A stretch of 64,000 nucleotides of DNA, from NCBI GenBank assembly GCA_044238145.1, contig JBIIDT010000005.1, forward strand, positions 1 to 64,000. Reading direction: 5' to 3'. This document shows positions 18,001 to 24,571 of this stretch, piece after piece. Origin of the DNA: QWPN01 sp044238145. GTDB taxonomy: Bacteria; Planctomycetota; Planctomycetia; Pirellulales; UBA1268. The translations under genes were made by a program, and so were the position numbers. Under the pieces are notes generated by a model that was not told where the DNA came from, made no database searches, and saw nothing but the letters and a program-made list of their open reading frames with translations. Every line of letters starts with the position of its first letter. Within the stretch, counting starts at the first letter, position 1.

Positions 18001-19461
18001 CCACTGCATCTCGCCGAACGAGCCGTCGGCGTTGCGATGCACGGTCACGAAGCCGGCAATCGTGCCGGCCTCGGTGGCGGCCGTGGCGGCGAGCGTGTAC
18101 TTCCCCGGCTCGACGCCGCTGATGCCCTCGAAGTGCGTGATACCCGACGGGCCGCCCGAGGGCGGCGTGTAGGTGAACGACTTCCAGTTCGAGAACTGCC
18201 CCGTGGCCGAGTCGAAGTCGACGAGCAGGGCCTGCGAGAGCGGCTGGTTCGGGTTCAGCAGGTTGTTGATCGGGCTGTTGGCGTAGCCACCGCAGATCGT
18301 GTAGCTCGTGCCGCCGTTGTGCCAGATGCCGTAGGCCGTGTTGGCCGCGGAGCCGGGGTAGACCATGCTCGGCACGAGATACGTGGCGTTGACCGCGTCG
18401 TAGACGTAAGCCCGCCCCCCGCCGGCCGGCAGGCCGCCCGACGTGGAACTGTCGTAGTTGCCCACGACCAGGCCGCCCGACGTGCTGTGCGGCACGTTCC
18501 AGGTGGCGGTCTGCGTGGGGAACGGCAGCGACACGTAGTTGGCGGCCGTGCCTACGTCGTTCACGGTGCCGGTGAACAGGAAGCCCAGTTCGTTGGCCGC
18601 GTTGGTGTTGGAGTACGTCCCCACGATCCGCAGCTGCCCGTTGCCGAGGTTGTCAGCGGAGTAGGCCGTGGTGCCGTCGGTCGTCTGGCTCGGCTGATCG
18701 GGCATCACCATCACGTAGCCCGCGCCTCCCTCGGCGGTGATCGGGCCGACGTACAGCAGGCCGGCCGTCTCGCTCGAGGCGTTCGGGTTCGTGGTCGTCC
18801 CCGTGATCAGGTACTGCCCCGGCGTGCCGGCCGTCGTCAGCCCCTGCCAGCCGGCGACCGGGAGCGTGCCGCCGGCCGCGGCAGTCACGCTCGGCGTGAC
18901 GTCGTAGGCGATCGCCGTCTCGAGGCCGATCTCGTTGGCCGAGCCGCGGGCCGTGACGACCACGCCGCCCCCCGCGCTCGGCGCCGCGGTGCTGCCGTCG
19001 GCCAGGACGCCGATGAAGTTGCCGGCCAGCACGATTCCAGAGGCGTCGAGCGTCACGCCGGCCCCGCTCGCCCGCACGAGCGACAGGTTGGACAGCGAGG
19101 AGCCGTCGCTCCCGGGCGCGAACCGCAGCCCGGACTGCCCGCGGAAGTTGACGGTCACGCGAGGTGAGCCGACGAAGCCGGGCGCCGTCGCGCCTTCGAT
19201 CGCGACGGCATCGCTGATCGCGGGCAGGGCCGATGAGAGCGGGATCGTGCCGGCGACCGCGAAGGCGATCTCGTCGGCGCCTGAAGTGGCATTGGCCTGC
19301 TGGATCGCGGACCGCAGCGAGCCGGCCCCGGCATTCAGCAGGTTCGTGACCGTGAACGTCGCCAGCAGGGCCCGCGACTCGAGCTGCTCGCCGCGCGGCG
19401 CGACCGGACGGCGGACACGGGACGGAAGCCGGCGGCGGAACAGGCTGGCGAGCGAACGCAT
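15070..19461 (-). CDS. Giant secreted beta-helix protein with LEPRxLL-type signal
   Basis: A predicted surface or secreted protein of 1,463 residues. Near the N-terminus an Arg-rich stretch leads to LESRALL (27-33), the planctomycete-specific N-terminal sorting signal. The body has many repeats of the form GNLISGN-x-NGV-x-I-x-G, coils of a right-handed parallel beta-helix. Two long related modules of about 370 residues each (starting near LPVAGWQGLTTAG and LPVESWTGIRGLD) interrupt the helix, sharing YLITG, LLYVGP, NTAYGIW, FSNW and SVYGNAVVGI. The ATG at 19461 has GGAG 9 nt upstream; a promoter at 19517-19545 rules against the earlier in-frame ATG at 19521. It heads the MEKHLA/peroxidase/esterase operon. 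The role may be adhesion or polysaccharide binding; this is inference. Confidence 0.88.
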   Translation of the reverse strand: MRSLASLFRRRLPSRVRRPVAPRGEQLESRALLATFTVTNLLNAGAGSLRSAIQQANATSGADEIAFAVAGTIPLSSALPAISDAVAIEGATAPGFVGSPRVTVNFRGQSGLRFAPGSDGSSLSNLSLVRASGAGVTLDASGIVLAGNFIGVLADGSTAAPSAGGGVVVTARGSANEIGLETAIAYDVTPSVTAAAGGTLPVAGWQGLTTAGTPGQYLITGTTTNPNASSETAGLLYVGPITAEGGAGYVMVMPDQPSQTTDGTTAYSADNLGNGQLRIVGTYSNTNAANELGFLFTGTVNDVGTAANYVSLPFPTQTATWNVPHSTSGGLVVGNYDSSTSGGLPAGGGRAYVYDAVNATYLVPSMVYPGSAANTAYGIWHNGGTSYTICGGYANSPINNLLNPNQPLSQALLVDFDSATGQFSNWKSFTYTPPSGGPSGITHFEGISGVEPGKYTLAATAATEAGTIAGFVTVHRNADGSFGEMQWTDLVPPVAGGAAFADSVYGNAVVGIDPSSAGVNAYQATVTPGGNLISGNKGHGVRILGDGNVVAWNQIGTTITGAAALANGGDGVRIEAGATGNLVGHADPVTGIDYSNTADVSLPVESWTGIRGLDNGDYLITGSTASGGVTSGLLYVGPLDGDGGDAYAINYPGAESTSVYGPDYLGDGEVLLVGTYVLPNDETRFGFAFRGNLATMAADAADPSNYETISIASEFNYVHSTMGGLAVGNDIATTSETEAGRAYIYDFESGAFTDIVFPGSISNTAYGIWDNGDGSYTIAGGFSQLPVNNADDRLQPIGMASLIDYDRVSGTFSNWRAYSYQSPDQVTVGTHFMGISSVEKGVYTLSGSGYVSGEIVSSGLATVVRQTDGSFGDMAWVDLAPPESVTGVDGLPSANSVYGNAVVGIVLGESGSASYQAEVNVGFQPSNVISGNRGNGVTIAGGADNVVAMNLIGTAFSGQAAVPNLANGVLVTGGASGNMIGGKASAANDPTGGVFVRPPQGNLISGNRANGVLINGGATANTLAGNFVGTTASGNAALGNAADGVAIVGASGNSLLGTTFRQSPFVFYNVLSGNGGNGLRITNSNDTTVQANFTGVGADNATVVANGGDGILVNGTSARTIVGGPIPLGNVNSGNNRYGIEVAGKASGFVAFNSFVGMVAFGGAAPNRLDGVRITATGGDNTIRTCLVAGNYGNGIVIGGKATGVTIEDTAAGTNAAILYAIPNYGSGLVITDDAHGNAIGGFQPSVETKVHLSGNLRYGLEITGRARNNRIFNSVIGAGFVPTDPIPNALGGIFVGPGTTGTILGGTQPFMANRILTNTGAGLTISGSSGNVVLGNEIRGNLLDGITLVAATGNTIGAPGAGNAIVSNGRNGISVAGNSRGTMIAANSIIDSGVNGLLLNAATDLLVGGSLAGAGNGIVTSAGYGLLAVGDCSRTRVIRNRIAQNALGDVDLSSATGITYVP

Positions 19462-19516
19462 GGGAAGGGGCTCCGGAGACCGACGCTTTCGGGAACCCCC
19501 CGAAAACGCTGCAGAA

Positions 19517-19545
19517 GACATACCATCGCCACCCGCCCGACTCAA
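19517..19545 (-). promoter_or_regulatory. Promoter of the beta-helix operon
   Basis: On the minus strand, TTGAGT (19545-19540), a 17-nt spacer and TATGTC (19522-19517). It lies between the pckA stop and the beta-helix gene and gives a leader of about 50 nt to the ATG at 19461. Confidence 0.5.
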
Positions 19546-19576
19546 CGTGCCGGTTTCGCGCGCCCCGCGCCGGGCA

Positions 19577-21175
19577 TCAGGCCACAGGTCCCGCGGCGGT
19601 CACGGCGGGGCCGGCCTCGGCGGCGTAGACGGCGAAGTTGTCCTTGAACTTCGCGGCCAGCCGGCGGGCCGCCGCCTCCCACGCGGCCTCGTCGGCCCAG
19701 GCCCGGCGCGGCACGAGCAGGTTCTCGGCGACTCCCGGCACGCGGGTCACGGCGTCCAGGCCGAAGATCGCCTCGCGGTGCACCGGGGCGGCGTCGAGCG
19801 CGCCGGCGTTGATCGCGTCGATGATCCGGCGGGTGCTCGCCAGGTCGATCCGCGTGCCGACGCCGTACGCCCCTCCCGTCCAGCCCGTGTTGACGAGCCA
19901 CGCGCGGGCGTCGTGGCGCCGGAGTTTCTCCGCCAGCAGCCGCGCGTAGACGGCCGGGTGCCGCACGAGGAAGGCGGCGCTGAAGCAGGCGGAAAAGGCG
20001 ACCTGCGGCTCCGACACGCCCATCTCCGTGCCCGCCACCCGCGCCGTGTAGCCGGAGAGGAAGTGGTACATCGCCTGCTCCCGCGACAGCCGGCTGACCG
20101 GCGGCAGCACGCCCGAGGCGTCGCAGGTGAGGAAGATCACGTGCCGCGGATGCGGCCCCACGCACGGCACCTGGGCGTTGTCGATGAACTCGATCGGGTA
20201 GGCGGCCCGGGTGTTCTCCGTGATGGCGCTCGAGTCGTAGTCGACGCGGCGGGTCTCCGGATCGAAGACCACGTTCTCGAGCACGGTGCCGAAGCGGATC
20301 GCCCGCCAGATCTCCGGCTCGCGGCTGGCGGCGAGGTGGATGCACTTGGCGTAGCAGCCTCCCTCGACGTTGAACACGCCGGCGTCGCCCCAGCCGTGCT
20401 CGTCGTCGCCGATCAGCCGCCGGGCCGGGTCGGCCGAGAGCGTGGTTTTGCCGGTGCCCGAGAGGCCGAAGAACAGCGACACGTCGCCGGGCCGGCCGTC
20501 CGCGGCGATCCCCTGGTTGGCCGAGCAGTGCATCGAGAGCACGCCGCGGCCCGGGAGCCGCCAGTGCATGTAGGTGAACACGCCCTTCTTCATCTCCCCG
20601 GCGTACTCGGTGCCGAGGATCACCTGCTCGTGCCGCTCCAGCGACAGGTCGATGCTCGTCCGGCTGGTCATGTGGGTCGTGTGCGGGTTGGCCGGGAACT
20701 GGCCGGCGTTGTAGATCACGTAGTCCGGCGTGCCGAACTCCCGCAGTTCGTCGAGCGTGGGGCGGATGAGCATGTTCTGCATGTACAGCGCGTGGTAGGC
20801 GCGGCCGCAGAGCACGCGGACCTTGATCCGGCAGTCGGGATCCCAGCCGGCGTAGCCGTCGCAGACGTAGACCCGGTCGCGGGTGTTGAGGTAGTCGATC
20901 GCCCGCTGCCGGTTGAGCAGGAAGGTGTGGTCGTCGATCGGATGGTTGACGCTGCCCCACCAGACGTCGGCCTCCGACTCCGGCGCCCGCACCACGTGCT
21001 TGTCTGCGGGGCTGCGGCCCGTCTTGGCGCCGGAGCGGATCGCGATCGCCCCGGTCGACATGATGGCCGCCGCCTCGCGGGAGACGGCATCCTCGTAGAG
21101 CCGTCCCGGCGGGGCGTTGCGGATCACGAGCGGGACGGCGATCTCATGCGGCGACAGGTCGACCGGCAGGGGCAT
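19577..21175 (-). CDS. pckA: Phosphoenolpyruvate carboxykinase (ATP)
   Basis: This enzyme converts oxaloacetate and ATP to PEP, CO2 and ADP, the entry step of gluconeogenesis. It has 532 residues, normal for the ATP-type enzyme. The kinase-1a P-loop GLSGTGKTTLSADP is at about 237-250 and the metal-binding LIGDDEHGW follows at 254-262; SGAKTGRSPADK (48-59) and FPANPHTTHMTSRTS (160-174) are substrate-side motifs. The ATG at 21175 has GGAG 6 nt upstream. The upstream membrane-protein gene runs 32 nt into it, suggesting a shared transcript. Confidence 0.97.
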   Translation of the reverse strand: MPLPVDLSPHEIAVPLVIRNAPPGRLYEDAVSREAAAIMSTGAIAIRSGAKTGRSPADKHVVRAPESEADVWWGSVNHPIDDHTFLLNRQRAIDYLNTRDRVYVCDGYAGWDPDCRIKVRVLCGRAYHALYMQNMLIRPTLDELREFGTPDYVIYNAGQFPANPHTTHMTSRTSIDLSLERHEQVILGTEYAGEMKKGVFTYMHWRLPGRGVLSMHCSANQGIAADGRPGDVSLFFGLSGTGKTTLSADPARRLIGDDEHGWGDAGVFNVEGGCYAKCIHLAASREPEIWRAIRFGTVLENVVFDPETRRVDYDSSAITENTRAAYPIEFIDNAQVPCVGPHPRHVIFLTCDASGVLPPVSRLSREQAMYHFLSGYTARVAGTEMGVSEPQVAFSACFSAAFLVRHPAVYARLLAEKLRRHDARAWLVNTGWTGGAYGVGTRIDLASTRRIIDAINAGALDAAPVHREAIFGLDAVTRVPGVAENLLVPRRAWADEAAWEAAARRLAAKFKDNFAVYAAEAGPAVTAAGPVA

Positions 21176-21848
21176 GACTGGCTCCGGAGGCGGGGACGGC
21201 GCGGGCAGGGGGCGACGACGGGACCGGGCCCTGAGCGGCCGCCGGCCAGGCGAGCCAGGCGGCGGCGGCCACGAGCAGGCCGCCGCAGCCGCCGAACACC
21301 GCAGCCCAGGGACTGCGGCGGACGCGGAGCCGGCGGACCGCCTGCCGGAGCCGGCGGCTGAACTCGGCCCAGCCCTCGGCGCTCGTCCGGCCGCCGAGGG
21401 CCACGATGCTCACGCTCCGCATCGCGCCGCGGCCGTCGAGGTGCACCTGGATGCCACGGCCGGGCAGGGCCGCCGTCTCCCCGGCCCAGCGGGCGGCGGG
21501 ATCGAGCGCCGTGACGACCTCCGCGACGACCGGCCGCAACTGCTCGGGCGTGATGTTGTAGACGACCAGCCGCGGCCGCGCGGCGAGCAGCACCCCGGCG
21601 AAGAGGAGGCCGGCCGCCAGCAGGAGCATCCCGGCCGCCCAGGCCGTGCCCCCGGCGACCGGCTGGACGAGCGCCAGTGGGCCGGCCACCACGAGCCCCG
21701 CGGCGGCCGCGGCCAGGAGCAGCAGGTCCCAGGAGCCGGGGAGCATCGAGGGCCGCCGCCGCAGGTGCACCGCGGCCAGGCCGAGCAGGTACGCCGCCAG
21801 CGGCACGAGCGCGGCCCACAGCGGCACGGCGGCGAACGACAGGGTCAT
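21144..21848 (-). CDS. Hypothetical membrane protein
   Basis: I do not recognise a family. The 234 residues contain two to three N-terminal hydrophobic segments (about 5-25, 38-60 and 65-88), a central soluble part (about 90-180) with LVVYNITPEQLRPVV and RGIQVHLDGRGAMRSVSIV, and a further hydrophobic segment near 183-202 followed by a Pro/Ala/Ser tail. The start overlaps the stop of the preceding 36-aa gene (ATGA) and the end overlaps the pckA start by 32 nt, so it sits inside an apparent operon. Confidence 0.7.
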   Translation of the reverse strand: MTLSFAAVPLWAALVPLAAYLLGLAAVHLRRRPSMLPGSWDLLLLAAAAAGLVVAGPLALVQPVAGGTAWAAGMLLLAAGLLFAGVLLAARPRLVVYNITPEQLRPVVAEVVTALDPAARWAGETAALPGRGIQVHLDGRGAMRSVSIVALGGRTSAEGWAEFSRRLRQAVRRLRVRRSPWAAVFGGCGGLLVAAAAWLAWPAAAQGPVPSSPPARAVPASGASHAPAGRPVAA

Positions 21849-21955
21849 GACGCGGCCCGCCAGGCCAGCCAGGCGAGGAATGCCAGCCAGCCGGCTTCCA
21901 CCACCAGCGTCGCGACGCAGGCCGCGCGGGAGCCGCCGAGGCTGCGGTCGGTCAT
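21845..21955 (-). CDS. 36-residue single-helix membrane peptide
   Basis: A short gene with a strong ribosome-binding site (GAGGGGG, 8 nt before the ATG at 21955). The peptide starts MTDRSLGGSRAAC and continues with one hydrophobic helix rich in Trp (GWLAFLAWLAWRAAS). Its stop overlaps the next gene's start in an ATGA, and it begins 13 nt after the Minf_1886-like gene. The ribosome site and coupling on one side argue that it is translated. It might be a small partner of the adjacent membrane protein. Confidence 0.6.
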   Translation of the reverse strand: MTDRSLGGSRAACVATLVVEAGWLAFLAWLAWRAAS

Positions 21956-21968
21956 CGGCCGGGCCCCC

Positions 21969-22457
21969 TCAGACGGGATCGGGCACCACGAACGCCAGGT
22001 CGCGACGGAAGCCCTCGGCGAAGTCGTAGACCCCGTGGAAGTCCTCCCGCCGATCGGCCCGGGTCTTGCGCATCTGCCCGATGTCGATCATGTTGAAGAC
22101 GATCGCGCCGAAGTCGTCGGTCGCCCGGATGCCCCAGGCGGCGAGCACCGTGGGGGCGAGGTATCCGTACTGCTGCAGGCCGTAGAGCCGGGCCGCCTCG
22201 CAGAGCTGCTGACCGGACACGTGCCGCTCCGCCTGCCGCTTGCGGCCGCGGCCGGTCCGCTGCCGCGGCTTCGGGGCCCCAGCGACCTCCGCCTCCGCCA
22301 GGGGCTCGAGGTCCTCGGCGGCCGGCTCCGCCCCCATGCCCAGCGACTCCTGGGCGAACGACAGCGCCTCCAGAACGAAGACGTAGGCGTCGATCGTGTA
22401 CCGCGGGTCCCGCTGCAACAGCTCGTGGAGCGGGTGGGAAGGATCGAGAAGCGGCAT
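21969..22457 (-). CDS. Minf_1886-like conserved protein (Planctomycetes/Verrucomicrobia)
   Basis: A 162-residue cytosolic protein of a family I recall as restricted to Planctomycetes and Verrucomicrobia. Recognisable parts are HELLQRDPRYTIDAYVFVLEAL at the N-terminus (a helical start), HVSGQQLCEAARLYGLQQYG, and WGIRATDDFGAIVFNMIDIG near the C-terminus, followed by DRREDFHGVYDF. Between residues 45 and 80 is a low-complexity Glu/Ala then Arg/Lys stretch. The function is unknown. It follows the TIGR03009-like gene by 74 nt and may be co-transcribed. Confidence 0.85.
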   Translation of the reverse strand: MPLLDPSHPLHELLQRDPRYTIDAYVFVLEALSFAQESLGMGAEPAAEDLEPLAEAEVAGAPKPRQRTGRGRKRQAERHVSGQQLCEAARLYGLQQYGYLAPTVLAAWGIRATDDFGAIVFNMIDIGQMRKTRADRREDFHGVYDFAEGFRRDLAFVVPDPV

Positions 22458-22531
22458 CCGTTCAGCTGGCTCCGGGCCCGGTGGGCAGACCGGAGTATAG
22501 CGGCCAGGCCGGCAGCGCCGATCGCGGCCGC

Positions 22532-23452
22532 TCAGCGCGGCAGATTCGCGGGCACCGGGGGCCGCGGGCCGGCGGGCGGCGGGGGCGGCGCGGACTGCAC
22601 GTCCTCGAGGACGTACTTGTAGCCCAACGGCGTCGTCGGCTTGGCGAAATCGCGGAACAGGTCGAGTCCCTTGTCGATGAGGCTCGTCCGCGGATCGAAC
22701 TGGTAGACGTCGCGGTCCTGGCCACCCGGCTTGTAGATCTGGATCGCGAACGGCATCAGGTCGCGGGCCTGGAGGATGAGCTCGACCTTGGAGAAGTTGG
22801 CCGCGTCGGCCTGGAACCGCGGCAGGGCCTCGAGCCAGATCTGGTCGGGGACGCCGGGCGGCGTGATGATCCGCATCCAGTACCGCTTCTTGAGCGTGTC
22901 GGCCTTGGCGCCGAAGACGAACGGCAGCGGGCCGTCGCTGATCGCCTTGCCGCGCATCTCGGGGGGCAGCTTCGTCTCCCGCAGCTGCCGGTCGGCGTGC
23001 CGAAACTCGAAGATGCTCTCGCCGTTGCACACCCAGTGCTCGCCCGCCTCGCCGCCGCGGACCTCGTACCGCCGCGTCTGCGGGTTCCACTGCTTCGACT
23101 GCTTGACGTGGAACAGCCCCTTGTCGGGCGCCCCGTACTTCAGCTCGCCCGTGCTCTCGGCGAAGGCCAGCCGCTCCCCCTTGTCGTCGGCCGGGCTCCA
23201 GGCGTTGTATTCCCACTTGTGAAACGTGCACGCCCAGGTCTTCACGGCGGCACTGCGGGCCTCCCAGGCGGCCAGCAGCTGGTCGAGCGCGGCCTGCTCC
23301 TGGGGGGCGAGGGCGGGAGGCTGCCGGGGTGCGGGGGGCTGCGGCGGCACGGCCTGCGGCGGCGGCGCGGCCTGGCCGAGGGCTGCGCCGGCCCACACGG
23401 CGACGAGCGTGGCCGCGGCGATGGGGCGGACGACGGCGGGGCGCAGGGGCAT
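22532..23452 (-). CDS. Secreted TIGR03009-like planctomycete protein
   Basis: A predicted exported protein of 306 residues. A signal peptide (about 1-27, ending GAALGQA) is followed by a Pro/Gln/Ala-rich linker (28-55), then a globular domain with KTWACTFHKWEYNAW, GELKYGAPDKGLFHVK and WVCNGESIFEFRHADRQL. These match a planctomycete-only family and resemble the layout of LolA-type lipoprotein carriers. The end is a Pro-rich tail. The ATG at 23452 begins the signal peptide directly; the open frame upstream is not protein-like. The gene is divergent from the hydroxyacid dehydrogenase, with a 123-bp shared control region in which I see no clear -35/-10 pair. Confidence 0.8.
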   Translation of the reverse strand: MPLRPAVVRPIAAATLVAVWAGAALGQAAPPPQAVPPQPPAPRQPPALAPQEQAALDQLLAAWEARSAAVKTWACTFHKWEYNAWSPADDKGERLAFAESTGELKYGAPDKGLFHVKQSKQWNPQTRRYEVRGGEAGEHWVCNGESIFEFRHADRQLRETKLPPEMRGKAISDGPLPFVFGAKADTLKKRYWMRIITPPGVPDQIWLEALPRFQADAANFSKVELILQARDLMPFAIQIYKPGGQDRDVYQFDPRTSLIDKGLDLFRDFAKPTTPLGYKYVLEDVQSAPPPPPAGPRPPVPANLPR

Positions 23453-23575
23453 GGCGGGTCGCGGCTCCGGTGGTGGCGGGGGGGGACTGTAGCAGGGCCG
23501 GGTCGGCCGGGCGAGGCCGGTTCCGGCTACGATCAACCGCGATATCGGCCGCTTTTTCCCCGTGGAGCCCACGCC

Positions 23576-24571
23576 GTGCGCGTCGCCGCCTTCTCCATCC
23601 AGCCCTACGACCGGCAGTCGCTCGCCGCGGCCTCGGCGGGCCTGCCGCTGGAGTGGACCTGGCTCGAGTCCCGGCTCGAGCCCGCCACCGCCGAGCTCGC
23701 CCGCGGCGCGACGGCCGTCAACTGCTTCGTCAACGACGACCTCGGCGCCGCCACGCTCGACGCGCTCGCGGCGGCCGGCGTGCGGCTGATCACGCTCCGC
23801 TGCGCCGGCTTCAACCAGGTCGACCTCGCGGCGGCGGCGCGTCTCGGCCTGCCGGTGACCCGCGTGCCCGAGTACTCGCCGCACGCCGTCGCCGAGCACA
23901 CCGTGGCCCTGATGCTGATGCTCGACCGCAGGCTGCACAAGGCCTACAACCGGGTCCGCGAGGGCAACTTCTCGCTCGACGGCCTGCTCGGCTTCGACCT
24001 CCACGGCCGGACCGCGGGCGTGGTGGGCACCGGCCGGATCGGCCGCCGCGTGGCGGAGATCCTCCTCGGCTTCGGCTGCCGCGTGCTGGCCCACGACCCG
24101 AACCCGCCCGCCGACCTCGTCGCCCGCGGCGTCGCCTTCGTGCCGCTCGACGAGCTCTTCGCCACGGCCGACGTCGTCACGCTGCACTGCCCGCTGACGC
24201 CGGCCAGCCACCACATGATCGACGCCCGGGCGATCGCGCTGATGAAGCCGGGGGTGATGATCGTCAACACCAGCCGCGGCGGGCTGGTCGACACCCGGGC
24301 GGTGATCCACGGACTGAAGAGCGGTCGCATCGGCCACCTCGGCCTCGACGTCTACGAGGAGGAGGCCGACCTGTTCTTCACCGACCACAGCGACACCGTG
24401 ATCCGCGACGACGTGTTCATGCGGCTCTTGACCTTCCCTAACGTCGTCGTCACCGGCCACCAGGCCTTCTTCACGAGCGACGCCCTGGAGGCGATCGCGG
24501 CCCAGACGGTCCGCAACCTCCTCCACTTCCACCGTGGCGAGCCGCTCGAGGCGATGGTGACTCAGGCCTGA
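23576..24571 (+). CDS. D-2-hydroxyacid dehydrogenase (D-lactate dehydrogenase-like)
   Basis: This NAD-dependent enzyme interconverts D-2-hydroxyacids and 2-oxoacids; the sequence is closest to fermentative D-lactate dehydrogenase. It has 331 residues. The nucleotide-binding motif is GTGRIGRRVA (151-160). Catalytic residues are Arg234 in NTSRGGLVDT, a Glu in the EEE at 261-263, and His295 in TGHQAF. RCAGFNQVDL and VPEYSPHAVAEH are typical of the LdhA group. The GTG at 23576 is chosen for the GGAG 8 nt upstream and family length. It converges on nadE, with coding ends overlapping by 10 nt. Confidence 0.92.
   Translation: MRVAAFSIQPYDRQSLAAASAGLPLEWTWLESRLEPATAELARGATAVNCFVNDDLGAATLDALAAAGVRLITLRCAGFNQVDLAAAARLGLPVTRVPEYSPHAVAEHTVALMLMLDRRLHKAYNRVREGNFSLDGLLGFDLHGRTAGVVGTGRIGRRVAEILLGFGCRVLAHDPNPPADLVARGVAFVPLDELFATADVVTLHCPLTPASHHMIDARAIALMKPGVMIVNTSRGGLVDTRAVIHGLKSGRIGHLGLDVYEEEADLFFTDHSDTVIRDDVFMRLLTFPNVVVTGHQAFFTSDALEAIAAQTVRNLLHFHRGEPLEAMVTQA

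Noticed and set aside
16969..21361. Long plus-strand frames opposite the beta-helix and pckA genes
   Set aside because: Low-complexity Gly/Val/Asp/Arg composition, no signature; shadows.
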